DNA of 35,900 bases from assembly GCA_937896835.1 (NCBI GenBank), contig CALBOJ010000114.1:1-35900 (forward strand). The letters are read 5' to 3'. This document shows, one piece after another, positions 21,895-29,437 of this stretch. Source of the DNA: an uncultured Collinsella sp. (GTDB lineage Bacteria; Actinomycetota; Coriobacteriia; Coriobacteriales; Coriobacteriaceae). The notes under the pieces are model-generated. The model had not been told where the DNA came from and did not search any database. It saw only the letters and a program-made list of their open reading frames with translations. A program made the position numbers and the translations under genes. Within the stretch, counting starts at the first letter, position 1, and the number at the start of each line of letters is the position of its first letter.

Positions 21895-22477
21895 CGGGCT
21901 CGACCGTCCAGGTGATCGTTGCAACCTGATCGCCTTCGCCGGTTACGCGGAAGATGTCGCGCGTGACGCGGGCGACGTTTCCGCTTGTCTTGAGCTTAAT
22001 TATGTCCGTGCCGCCGGCAATGCCCTGGTAGCCCATGTCGAAGGCTGCATTCTTGGAAAGATCGAGGCCCGTCTCCTGCATTGCGGCGCTGGCGTTCTGG
22101 AGTGCACCGTCGGGGCCGACCTTAAAGTCGATGGAATTCTGCGCGGTTCCGGCCTTGGCGTCGGCGGCAATGGTCCAGGTGTTCATGGCGTCGATCTTCA
22201 TGTTGGTGACATGGATGCCGTAGGCCGAATGATTGTCGATGGTGGTCGCGTCTTCTGAGGGGCCCTGAAGCGTGCCGTCGGCCTTGGCGACGAAGGGAAT
22301 AACCGTCGGAACTTTGAACTCTACGTTGTCGATCTCGGTCCTGACCATTACTTTCGTGGTTCCAACGCGCCCGGCTGCCAGAGCTGGCGTCGGGGCGGCG
22401 CCCATTGCGAGCGCGAGCGCGAGCCCTGCGCCCACGACGAGCGCTCTGGCTCCGTTCATGTTCCTGGTGATGTCCAT
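21878..22477 (-). CDS. Secreted hypothetical protein of the surface operon
   Basis: A 199-residue protein with a clear signal peptide (ALVVGAGLALALAMGAAPT, cleavage near ALA-AGR at about 34-36). The mature part is beta-rich, with VPTVIPFVAKADGTL, DNHSAYGIHVTNMKIDA and a C-terminal VATITWTVEPG. It has no membrane anchor or cysteines. The pattern suggests an assembling extracellular beta-sandwich protein, but I cannot name a family. GAAAGGA six bases before ATG supports the start. It overlaps the LAQTD protein gene by 17 bases. Confidence 0.7.
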   Translation of the reverse strand: MDITRNMNGARALVVGAGLALALAMGAAPTPALAAGRVGTTKVMVRTEIDNVEFKVPTVIPFVAKADGTLQGPSEDATTIDNHSAYGIHVTNMKIDAMNTWTIAADAKAGTAQNSIDFKVGPDGALQNASAAMQETGLDLSKNAAFDMGYQGIAGGTDIIKLKTSGNVARVTRDIFRVTGEGDQVATITWTVEPGAHTA

Positions 22478-22567
22478 GGCCGTTCCTTTCTATTCGCCGC
22501 GGGCCGTCCCCGCGATGATTGGACGAATGCTGGTGAATTGCGTGCGGTGCCGCGTCGGCCGAAAAAG

Positions 22568-23077
22568 CTAGTTCTCGGCTTGCTCAACCCGTACCTTGAC
22601 ACGTGTCGGATTGCCGTGGCTGTCGAGGGTCTTGGCATCGAGTGCCTGGATCTCGATGTATGCCTCGCCTTCTTTGATGTCGCCGGCGGGGCACGTCTCG
22701 ATTGTCTTGCCGGTCTCGACCACACCGGATTCGTACATGGTCTCGTCGTTTTGGATGACGCGGAATCGCTGGGGAAATTTATTGTCTTGGACGTTTTGCA
22801 CGTTGACGCGCAGCTTGCCGTCCTCCTGTAGCTGAGCGACCGGCGCGACCGAAATCGTCATCATGTTGTCGCGGACGATGGCATCGAGCTCATCTTGGAT
22901 TTCTTGTCGCGATTTGCCCTCTGCCGTCGTGACTGAGGCGCCCGCTTCGGGCACGGGCTGCGACTGCCAGGCGTATAGCCCTACGGCGATGAGGGCGCAG
23001 ACGATAGCCAGGCAGACAACGACGAGTTTCTTGCGACGCCCCAGTCCTGCGAGGCGGGGCGGCTTCTTCGCACTCAT
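22568..23077 (-). CDS. Single-pass membrane protein of the surface operon
   Basis: A 169-residue protein. A short basic N-terminus (KKPPRLAGLGRRKK) leads into one membrane helix (about 18-36, LVVVCLAIVCALIAVGLYAW). The remaining 130 residues lie outside the cell, starting with a coiled stretch (EIQDELDAIVRD) and continuing as a beta-rich domain. The orientation follows from the positive-inside rule. Not recognised. The start overlaps the stop of the preceding 98-residue protein (ATGA), and AAGGA lies upstream. A 90-base gap follows before the next gene. Confidence 0.68.
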   Translation of the reverse strand: MSAKKPPRLAGLGRRKKLVVVCLAIVCALIAVGLYAWQSQPVPEAGASVTTAEGKSRQEIQDELDAIVRDNMMTISVAPVAQLQEDGKLRVNVQNVQDNKFPQRFRVIQNDETMYESGVVETGKTIETCPAGDIKEGEAYIEIQALDAKTLDSHGNPTRVKVRVEQAEN

Positions 23078-23370
23078 GCGGCGTCCTTGGTGGTGTAGAC
23101 ACGTGCGAACGTGGACGGGTCCGCTCCAAAGAGCATGTGAAGCATCAGGCGGCGCGAGTAGATGAGCTCGTCAAAGTCGTGAGGGAGCTCGATATCGTGG
23201 ATACGCGCGATGTGGTGGGCGAGCGCCGAGAACGACTCGGGGTCGCAGATAACATCGGTGGTGACGTGGTAGACCGCCGTATCGGGGAACGCCTCTTCGT
23301 CGAAAGGCAGGAGATAGGGATCGTCGTCGACCTCGATGGCGACGCCGTACTGGGGCCAGTAATATGCCAT
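23074..23370 (-). CDS. Small cytoplasmic protein, possible remnant of a Vsr/DUF559-like fold
   Basis: A 98-residue protein without signal or membrane segment. WPQYGVAIEVDDD near the start, followed by VYHVTTDVICDPESFSALA and HHIARI, has the look of the end of a Vsr/DUF559-type PD-(D/E)XK domain (W-P-x-Y-x-x-A-I-E-x-D, then a V-x-x-V-T strand). The N-terminal half of such a domain is absent, so it is probably not a nuclease. This likeness is weak and by eye. GGAGG before ATG 23370 gives a good start. It is the first gene of the five-gene surface operon and is translationally coupled to the next one. Confidence 0.6.
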   Translation of the reverse strand: MAYYWPQYGVAIEVDDDPYLLPFDEEAFPDTAVYHVTTDVICDPESFSALAHHIARIHDIELPHDFDELIYSRRLMLHMLFGADPSTFARVYTTKDAA

Positions 23371-23391
23371 GGGAACCTCCCTGCTTCTGGG

Positions 23392-23415
23392 GCCAAAACT
23401 TCTATCGGTTTTGGC
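23392..23415 (-). promoter_or_regulatory. Perfect hairpin just upstream of the surface operon
   Basis: GCCAAAAC (23392-23399) and GTTTTGGC (23408-23415) form an 8-bp stem around an 8-base loop, about 20 bases before the ATG at 23370. It could be an operator or a 5'-UTR hairpin that masks or presents the ribosome-binding site. Confidence 0.45.
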
Positions 23416-23443
23416 TGTCGACGCCGACCGTATCAGCCGCTAC

Positions 23444-23480
23444 TTGACCAATTTCTGACCAAATGCTTGACGGATTGACA
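23444..23480. promoter_or_regulatory. Tandem TGAC boxes in a divergent regulatory region
   Basis: TTGACCA, CTGACCA, TTGACGG and TTGACAT follow each other, with TGAC at 23445, 23456, 23468 and 23476. The first three are 11 and 12 bases apart, about one helical turn, as for a regulator binding one face of DNA. The boxes lie in the 346-base gap between the surface operon (-) and the dehydrogenase operon (+). Nothing else in this gap supports a gene. TTGCAC near 23607 with AATTAT about 17 bases on is a weak promoter candidate for the + operon. Confidence 0.35.
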
Positions 23481-23716
23481 TCTCCGCAGGTAAAAGGTGG
23501 AAAAAATTACTTCAACTTTTTTCGAGCGACAATCGAGCGGTCGGCGACGGCGGGGCGATATGTGTCAAAAGCATCGTCTGCCGAGGAAGCCTTGCCGTTC
23601 GCCGAATTGCACAAACGTAAAAATCGCCAATTATGGAGACGGTCTCGAACACGTCGACGAAACGATGCGGTAACATCTCCCTGCAAACACTGTAGTTAGC
23701 TAAAGGGGGAGTTCGC

Positions 23717-25318
23717 GTGTCTGCAACCATTAAACCCTTCACCGATGAGTTCGAAGAGTATGGCCGCGATGAATCTCGTGCATCGGGCGAAGCATCGAGC
23801 ATCTCGTTTCCGACAACGGAAGACGAGGTCCGTGCCATTTTGGAAACGCTCCATGCCGAGCGTGTCCCGGTAACGGTTCAGGGCGCCCGAACCGGCCTTG
23901 CCGCCGGTGCCGTGCCCCACGGTGGGCATATCCTCAATACTTCCCGTATGAATCGCTACTTGGGCCTTCGCCGCGATGAACAAGGCCAATTTCTGCTGCG
24001 CGTGGAGCCGGGCGTTGTGCTCTCGGAGCTGCGTAAGCAGCTGAGCAAGAAGGTACTGCCGACCGCTGGTTGGGACCAGGCATCGCTTGAGGCCTACGAG
24101 GAGTTCCAAGAGTCCCCCGAGCAGTTCTTTCCCACCGATCCCACCGAGGTATCTGCCTGTCTGGGTGGCATGGCGGCATGCAACGCCTCCGGCGCCCGCA
24201 GCTACGCTTACGGCCCCATGCGCCCACATATCACGGGACTCCACGTCGCACTGGCTGATGGCGATTTGCTTGAGCTTCAGCGCGGCGAGGCTTTTACCCA
24301 GGGCCGCCACCTGTCGCTCGTGACGGCAGCGGGCCGTACGCTCGAGCTCGATCTTCCCGGCTATACCATGCCCGAGACAAAAAATGCCTCAGGCTATTTC
24401 GTTGCGGACGAAATGGACGCCATCGACCTCTTTATCGGTGCTTGCGGCACGCTCGGCGTTATCACCGAGCTCGAGATTGCCCTGCAGGCGGCGCCTGCGG
24501 TCGTTTGGGGTGTGAGTTGCTTTTTCGATAGCGAGGACAAGGCGGTGTCCTTTACCGATTCCGTGCGCCCTGTCCTGTCCCATGCGGCTGCCATCGAGTA
24601 CTTCGATGCTGGCGCCCTGGATATTCTACGTCGCCAGCGCGAGCAGTCGACGGCGTTTGCCTCGCTGCCGGCGCTCGACAAAGAGGCCAAGGTCTGTGTC
24701 TACGTGGAGCTCGATTGCGATGACGAGGCCCAGGCGACCGAGGAACTGTACCACCTGGGATGGGTGCTCGAGTTTGCGGGCGGCAGCGACGATGCGACAT
24801 GGGTCGCGCGCACCGAGGTCGATCGCGAGTGTCAGCGATTCTTCCGCCATGCGGTGCCCGAGAGCGTCAACATGCTCATCGACGAGCGTCGCCGCACCGA
24901 CCCCACCATTACCAAGCTGGGGTCGGATATGTCGGTGCCCAACGCGCGCCTGGCCGATGTCATCGCCCTTTATCGCCGCACGTTGGCCGAAAGTGGGCTT
25001 GAATCTGCCGCCTGGGGGCACATCGGTAACAACCATCTGCATGTGAACATCCTGCCGCGCGATGCGCAGGATTATCGCCGCGGCGGAGAACTCTTTGCCC
25101 AGTGGGCTTCCGAGGTCACGGCTATGGGCGGCGCCGTCTCCGCAGAACACGGCGTCGGCAAGATCAAGGCGGGCTTCTTGGAGACGATGTACGGCCACGA
25201 GGCCATGGTCGAGTCGGCGCGGCTCAAGCTCCAGCTCGATCCTGCCGGGCAGCTGGGTCGCGGTAACCTGTTTTCGGAGAAGCTCTTGGATGAGCTCGTC
25301 CAGAAAGGGGGCGCGTGA
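23717..25318 (+). CDS. GlcD/LctD-like FAD-linked 2-hydroxyacid (lactate) dehydrogenase
   Basis: A 533-residue flavoprotein. The FAD_binding_4 domain shows VPVTVQGARTGLAAGAVPHG and FPTDPTEVSACLGGMAACN. The C-terminal oxidase domain shows WGHIGNNHLHVNILP and SAEHGVGKIKAGFLE, with the conserved histidines. The family oxidises D-lactate, glycolate or related 2-hydroxyacids. Followed by etfB and a ferredoxin-type etfA, it resembles the LctBCD complex of Acetobacterium woodii, in which NAD reduction by lactate is driven by electron confurcation with ferredoxin. The start is GTG 23717 with AAAGGGGGAG upstream. The substrate cannot be fixed from sequence. Confidence 0.85.
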   Translation: MSATIKPFTDEFEEYGRDESRASGEASSISFPTTEDEVRAILETLHAERVPVTVQGARTGLAAGAVPHGGHILNTSRMNRYLGLRRDEQGQFLLRVEPGVVLSELRKQLSKKVLPTAGWDQASLEAYEEFQESPEQFFPTDPTEVSACLGGMAACNASGARSYAYGPMRPHITGLHVALADGDLLELQRGEAFTQGRHLSLVTAAGRTLELDLPGYTMPETKNASGYFVADEMDAIDLFIGACGTLGVITELEIALQAAPAVVWGVSCFFDSEDKAVSFTDSVRPVLSHAAAIEYFDAGALDILRRQREQSTAFASLPALDKEAKVCVYVELDCDDEAQATEELYHLGWVLEFAGGSDDATWVARTEVDRECQRFFRHAVPESVNMLIDERRRTDPTITKLGSDMSVPNARLADVIALYRRTLAESGLESAAWGHIGNNHLHVNILPRDAQDYRRGGELFAQWASEVTAMGGAVSAEHGVGKIKAGFLETMYGHEAMVESARLKLQLDPAGQLGRGNLFSEKLLDELVQKGGA

Positions 25319-25320
25319 AG

Positions 25321-26136
25321 ATGAGCGATTTCCATATGGTGGTGTGCGTCAAGGCCGTGCCGGGCAGCACCGAGGTCAAGATGGACCCCAAGACCAATAC
25401 CATCGTGCGCGATGGCAAGCAGGCGGTCATTAATCCCTTTGATGCGAGCGCTTTGGAATGCGCGCTGGCGCTGAAGGACGACTTTATCGGCTTTGGCATG
25501 GACGTGCGCGTGACGGTGGTGTCGATGGGCATCCCCGCGACCGAATCGCTGCTGCGCGACTGCATCGCTCGAGGCGCCGACGACGCGCTGCTGCTGACCG
25601 ACCGAGCCTTTGCGGGCGCCGATACCCTGGCAACCACCTATGCCCTCAAGTGCGGCATCGAAGCGCTCGACGAGGACTTCGACCTGCTCATCTGCGGCAA
25701 GATGGCGGTGGATGGCGATACGGCCCAGATTGGCCCCGAGCTTGCCGGCGCCTTTGAGATTCCCTGCGTGACCGATGTGAGCTGCGTGCAGAGCGCAGGT
25801 TTTACGACGTGCGGTGCGCTTTCGCTCGTTCACGGTTGCGATGCCGGCGAGGAGACGGTCTATCTTGAGATGCCGTGCGCGATGACGACCGCCAAGGAGA
25901 TCGGCCAGCTGCGTATGCCGAGCATTGCCGGTATTCGTGCGGCCGAGGAAGCGGACGTGCGCGTGGTCAACGCTGCCGACGTGAACGCTGACCCCGCGCG
26001 CTGCGGCCTTACCGGATCGCCGACGCAGGTCGTGCGCTCGTTTGTGCCCGACCGCGACCAAACGTGCGAGGCCGTTGACGGAACGGCGTCCGAGCAGGCG
26101 GCAAAACTTGCCAAGATTATCGAGGGGATGGCATAG
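25321..26136 (+). CDS. etfB: Electron transfer flavoprotein subunit beta
   Basis: A 271-residue EtfB. VVCVKAVPG at the N-terminus, NPFDASALECALALKD, ATESLLRDCIARGADDALLL and LICGKMAVDGDTAQIGPELA are family hallmarks. It binds the nucleotide cofactor and, with EtfA, passes electrons from the dehydrogenase. ATG 25321 is preferred over GTG 25315 because AAAGGGGG is at the right distance from it. The gene begins two bases after the dehydrogenase stop and ends directly before etfA, so all three are cotranscribed. Confidence 0.92.
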   Translation: MSDFHMVVCVKAVPGSTEVKMDPKTNTIVRDGKQAVINPFDASALECALALKDDFIGFGMDVRVTVVSMGIPATESLLRDCIARGADDALLLTDRAFAGADTLATTYALKCGIEALDEDFDLLICGKMAVDGDTAQIGPELAGAFEIPCVTDVSCVQSAGFTTCGALSLVHGCDAGEETVYLEMPCAMTTAKEIGQLRMPSIAGIRAAEEADVRVVNAADVNADPARCGLTGSPTQVVRSFVPDRDQTCEAVDGTASEQAAKLAKIIEGMA

Positions 26137-27342
26137 ATGAGCGGACTGATTATCGATAGCGAAGCCTGTATCGGCTGCGGTCGCTGCGTTCGCGCCTGTG
26201 CCTCGGGTGGCATTGTGGTGGAGGGCGAGCGCCCCAACCGCTACGCCCATGTGACCGACGGCTGCATCTTGTGCGGCGGGTGCGTCGACGCCTGTCCCGT
26301 CAACGCCATTTCGATCGAGCGCGACGAGGCCGCTGGTGCGGTGGACCTTGATGCATATCGAGACATTTGGGTATTCGCGCAGACCGACGAGCACGATGTC
26401 GTGGCCCCGGTGGCCTGCGAGCTCATGGGTAAAGGGCGCGAGCTTGCCGATGCCCGCGGTTGCCGTCTGGTGGCATTGGTCGGTATGAGCCCCGAGGGCT
26501 CGCTTGAGGACCTGGAACATCTGGTCTGCGCCGGTGCCGACGAGGTCGTGGTCTGCCGCGACGAGCGACTGCGCCAAAACGATGCGGAGGTCTATGCTCG
26601 TTTGATTTGCGATTTGGTTGCCGAGCGCAGGCCCGAGGCCATTCTGTACGGTGCGACCGCCTTTGGCCGTGAGCTGGCGCCCGGTGTGGCCGTACGCTTG
26701 CAGACGGGCCTTACGGCCGACTGCACGGTGCTTTCGATGGATGCGGAGACGGGTCTGCTGCAGCAGACGCGCCCGGCGTTTGGCGGCAACTTGATGGCCA
26801 CCATCGTCTGCCCCAATCACCGTCCCCAGATGGCAACGGTGCGTCCCGGCATCTTTGAGGCGCCCGACTTTGACTACAGCCGTTCTGGCGCAATCACCCA
26901 GGTACCGCTTGCGGATGATGTTAAGGCCCGCGTCGAGATCTCGATTCCCGCCGAGGAGTGGGGGCAGCAGGCATCAATTGCCGATGCCGAGCGCCTGGTC
27001 GTGGTGGGCCGCGGCATTGGCTCCAAGAAGAATCTGCCTCTGATGCGAAAACTCGCCGATGCGCTGGGTGCCGAGCTTGGTTGCACGCGTCCCGTCGTGG
27101 AGGCGGGTTGGCTGGAGTACCGCCACCAGATCGGCCAGACCGGCGTGTCGGTTTCGCCTAAGCTCCTCGTGAGCATCGGCGTTTCGGGTGCTATCCAGCA
27201 CCTAGCCGGCATCGGCGGCGCGGAGTGCATCATCGCCGTCAACGAGGACCCGGATGCTCCCATCTTTGGCGCTGCGCAGTACAAAGTTGTCGGCGACGCC
27301 GTCGAAGTCGTCGAGGAGCTTCTGGCCCAGCTCGAGCGCTAG
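26137..27342 (+). CDS. etfA: Electron transfer flavoprotein subunit alpha with N-terminal 2x[4Fe-4S] domain
   Basis: A 401-residue EtfA with an extra ferredoxin-like domain. Cysteines 11, 14, 17, 21 (CIGCGRCVRAC) and 43, 46, 49, 53 (CILCGGCVDACP) form two complete [4Fe-4S] motifs. The EtfA domain follows, ending in the FAD site GVSGAIQHLAGI and NEDPDAPIFGAAQY. Such EtfA proteins occur in bifurcating complexes like LctBCD and CarCDE, where the clusters link the Etf FAD to ferredoxin. The gene starts directly after the etfB stop. Its stop codon shares the bases CTAG with the stop of the convergent HD-domain gene, leaving no room for a terminator. Confidence 0.93.
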   Translation: MSGLIIDSEACIGCGRCVRACASGGIVVEGERPNRYAHVTDGCILCGGCVDACPVNAISIERDEAAGAVDLDAYRDIWVFAQTDEHDVVAPVACELMGKGRELADARGCRLVALVGMSPEGSLEDLEHLVCAGADEVVVCRDERLRQNDAEVYARLICDLVAERRPEAILYGATAFGRELAPGVAVRLQTGLTADCTVLSMDAETGLLQQTRPAFGGNLMATIVCPNHRPQMATVRPGIFEAPDFDYSRSGAITQVPLADDVKARVEISIPAEEWGQQASIADAERLVVVGRGIGSKKNLPLMRKLADALGAELGCTRPVVEAGWLEYRHQIGQTGVSVSPKLLVSIGVSGAIQHLAGIGGAECIIAVNEDPDAPIFGAAQYKVVGDAVEVVEELLAQLER

Positions 27343-28151
27343 GCGCCGGCCAGCCAGGCTCGCATCTCTTTCTTTAGGCGTTCCCAGGTCGCTCGCGTGG
27401 CGGGGTCGGTAAAGGGGCGCACGATGCCAAAGGGCGCGTCGAGCAGGCGGTAGATATCGCCCTGCTCGCGCGCCAGCGCGCGGCTTGCCGGATAGACGAG
27501 CTCAAACATAAAGCAGATGAGCCCTACCAGGTAGTCGGCGGCCTCATCGCGTTCGTCGCGTGCAACGCAGCGGCGCTCGTCAAAGGCGGCGAGCGCCGGT
27601 GTCGAGAACCGGCTGGCGAGAAATGTGTCCTCATCCACTTTGAGGATGGTGTCGACGGTACTGTCGGCGATGGTGCGCATGATGTCGATCTTGTCGCCAT
27701 CGCGCACAATATCGCAGAAGCGCCGCGTGCGCTCGTCGAGCTGCGCGGGTAGGCGGAAATCGCTGTGATAGGCAATGCTTGCGCGAATCAACTCGTCTTC
27801 TGCCGGGTTGTCGATAAAGTCGCGGATACTTGTTGCCGCGGGCGCGCCTGCAGGCGTTTCGCCAAAGAGGACCTCGACGCCCAACGCCGCATGGCTCATG
27901 CTTTCGGCATCCTTAAACGTATCCCAGCGTCGCAGCTGCTCAAAGCGGCCCATATCGTGCAGCAGGCCGCAAAGCCACGCCAAGTCAATGTCCTGCGGTG
28001 ACCAGCCCTGTTCGCGTGCCACGGCATCGCATGCCTCGGCAACGTGGTACGTATGCTCGATTTTGAGCGCGATACGCGGATTGGCGGCATCGTAGGCATC
28101 GGTGTAGGTCTTGAAGGCCGCGGCAGCCCGCGTTCGATCGATAGCTGTCAT
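27339..28151 (-). CDS. HD-domain phosphohydrolase
   Basis: A 270-residue protein with an HD domain: H33 and H36 (KIEHTYHVAE), HD at 65-66 (LLHDMGRFEQ), then further histidines (SHAALG, AYHSDFRLP) and D in RDGDKIDIMR. The HD superfamily cleaves phosphate esters, often of nucleotides or cyclic nucleotides, with a metal centre; the substrate is unknown here. AGGAAG before ATG 28151 supports the start. It is transcribed towards the etf operon and overlaps it by four bases at the stops. A candidate -10 at 28208-28203 would give a leader that contains a tandem 10-base repeat. Confidence 0.85.
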   Translation of the reverse strand: MTAIDRTRAAAAFKTYTDAYDAANPRIALKIEHTYHVAEACDAVAREQGWSPQDIDLAWLCGLLHDMGRFEQLRRWDTFKDAESMSHAALGVEVLFGETPAGAPAATSIRDFIDNPAEDELIRASIAYHSDFRLPAQLDERTRRFCDIVRDGDKIDIMRTIADSTVDTILKVDEDTFLASRFSTPALAAFDERRCVARDERDEAADYLVGLICFMFELVYPASRALAREQGDIYRLLDAPFGIVRPFTDPATRATWERLKKEMRAWLAGA

Positions 28152-28170
28152 AATGACTTCCTAAAAAAGT

Positions 28171-28190
28171 TGTGTCTTTCTGTGTCTTTC
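28171..28190. repeat. Perfect tandem 10-base repeat
   Basis: TGTGTCTTTC occurs twice in direct succession, 20 bases before the start of the HD-domain gene, which reads the other way (GAAAGACACA twice in its leader). It may affect translation or be slippage-prone; no more than this can be said. Confidence 0.6.
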
Positions 28191-28202
28191 GATCCGGTGG
28201 CA

Positions 28203-28208
28203 ATTGTA
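28203..28208 (-). promoter_or_regulatory. Candidate -10 element for the HD-domain gene
   Basis: On the minus strand TACAAT matches the -10 consensus at five of six positions, about 50 bases before ATG 28151. I see no good -35. Confidence 0.35.
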
Positions 28209-28289
28209 GGTGAACTCGGTTGCCATCGGGCGATGATTCTGCCGCGTCGTTGAATGCGGCTCGGAAATCTTATCGGGACGAGGAACGCT

Positions 28290-28982
28290 ATGGTGCTCAA
28301 AATCGTTAAAACCGTCTGGCCGGTGATGCTTACCTATGTTGCGATAGGCGCGCCGTGCGGAATGATTATGGCGCAGTCGGGAATGGAGCCCTGGATGGTC
28401 TTTGCCCTGAGCAGCACGTTCGTGACGGGCAGCGGACAGTTTATGGTCTGCAATCTGTGGCTGGCAGGTGTGCCTGCGGCATCGATCGTCGCGAGCGTCG
28501 CCGCAATCTCCTCGCGCTTTGCGCTTTACTCGGCATCGATTGCACCGTATCTGACGGGTGCCTCGAAGCGTCAGACGCTGGCTGTTGCCGCGACACTTAC
28601 CGAGGAGGCATATGGCATCTCGCTTGCCAAGCTGATTGAGGGGGAGGATTGGGGCCCACGCGAGTCCTTTGTGCTCAACGCGATTCTCATCGCAACATGG
28701 GGCGTTTCGTGCACGATGGGCGCCGCTGTCGGCGCCGTTGTCGATGTCCCCACCGCTATCGCGGGCTTTGTCTGTACATCGCTTTTTATCTGTCTGCTCT
28801 TTTCGCAACGACTGTCGCGCGGCAATGTCGTGGCTGCCGGTTTGGCTGCGGTGTCCGTCGCCGTATGCAAGTTCTTGGGGTGGACGAATATCGCCGTGCC
28901 AGCAAGCGTTCTTGTCGGCGTTGTCGCGGCGCTTGCGCGTGATACTCTCGCCGAAGGAAGGGGTGCTCGCGATGCCCGTTAA
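28290..28982 (+). CDS. azlC: AzlC-family branched-chain amino acid exporter subunit
   Basis: A 230-residue membrane protein with about seven hydrophobic segments. TYVAIGAPCGMIMAQSGMEP, SSTFVTGSGQFMVCNLW and SSRFALYSASIAPYL are AzlC hallmarks; LTEEAYGISL fits the family. With AzlD it exports branched-chain amino acids or analogues. ATG 28290 is chosen over an earlier in-frame start because GAGGA lies just upstream. The end overlaps azlD by 11 bases. Confidence 0.9.
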   Translation: MVLKIVKTVWPVMLTYVAIGAPCGMIMAQSGMEPWMVFALSSTFVTGSGQFMVCNLWLAGVPAASIVASVAAISSRFALYSASIAPYLTGASKRQTLAVAATLTEEAYGISLAKLIEGEDWGPRESFVLNAILIATWGVSCTMGAAVGAVVDVPTAIAGFVCTSLFICLLFSQRLSRGNVVAAGLAAVSVAVCKFLGWTNIAVPASVLVGVVAALARDTLAEGRGARDAR

Positions 28983-29295
28983 TGAGTTTTTGGTCCTGTG
29001 GCTGTCGTCTTGGGCGGCCATTGCGTTTTTCCGCATTGCCCCGGCGTTTGCCTTGCGCGGGAGAACGCTGTCGCCCCGCGTTACCGAGGGCTTGGGTTAT
29101 ATTCCGCCCGCCGCCTTCGCGGCGCTGGTCGCCAACGATTTGATAAGCCCTGGCGCTTTCGACGCCGGCTTGTGGCAGGGCTTGATGCCCTGGATTGCGG
29201 CTGCCGGTGTCGTGGCGGTGGCAATCAAGACAAAGTCGATGCTGTGGTGCTGCGCCTCGGGCATCGTGTTCTATATCGTTTTGAGCCTCGTATAA
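28972..29295 (+). CDS. azlD: AzlD-family branched-chain amino acid exporter subunit
   Basis: A 107-residue protein with about four hydrophobic segments. It has the AzlD length and pattern: ATG-PVNEFLVLWLSSW at the start, LGYIPPAAFAALVANDL in the middle, and a C-terminal TKSMLWCCASGIVFYIVLSL. It starts inside the last codons of azlC with AAGGAAGGGG upstream, so the two are translationally coupled. AzlD is the small partner of the AzlC exporter. Confidence 0.9.
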   Translation: MPVNEFLVLWLSSWAAIAFFRIAPAFALRGRTLSPRVTEGLGYIPPAAFAALVANDLISPGAFDAGLWQGLMPWIAAAGVVAVAIKTKSMLWCCASGIVFYIVLSLV

Positions 29296-29377
29296 GAGCA
29301 GGGCGCGTTTAGCGTCCCGGCCCAACGAATCGAATTTCTCACCGAGCCGGTCTGCTTCCTCTGGTACCATGATCAAA

Positions 29378-29393
29378 CTTTACTGTAGCAAAG
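29378..29393 (+). promoter_or_regulatory. Imperfect palindrome upstream of the KdgT-type gene
   Basis: CTTTACTGTAGCAAAG is palindromic at 12 of 16 positions and lies 45 bases before the permease start. It could be an operator; nothing else in this 142-base gap stands out. Confidence 0.2.
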
Positions 29394-29437
29394 CGTGACA
29401 TGGGCTTTTGTCCTGCATCAGCTGAAATGGGGGTTTC

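Noticed and set aside
25072..26820. A 582-codon open frame on the minus strand opposite the etf genes
   Set aside because: It is antisense to three clear genes and has no recognisable motif.
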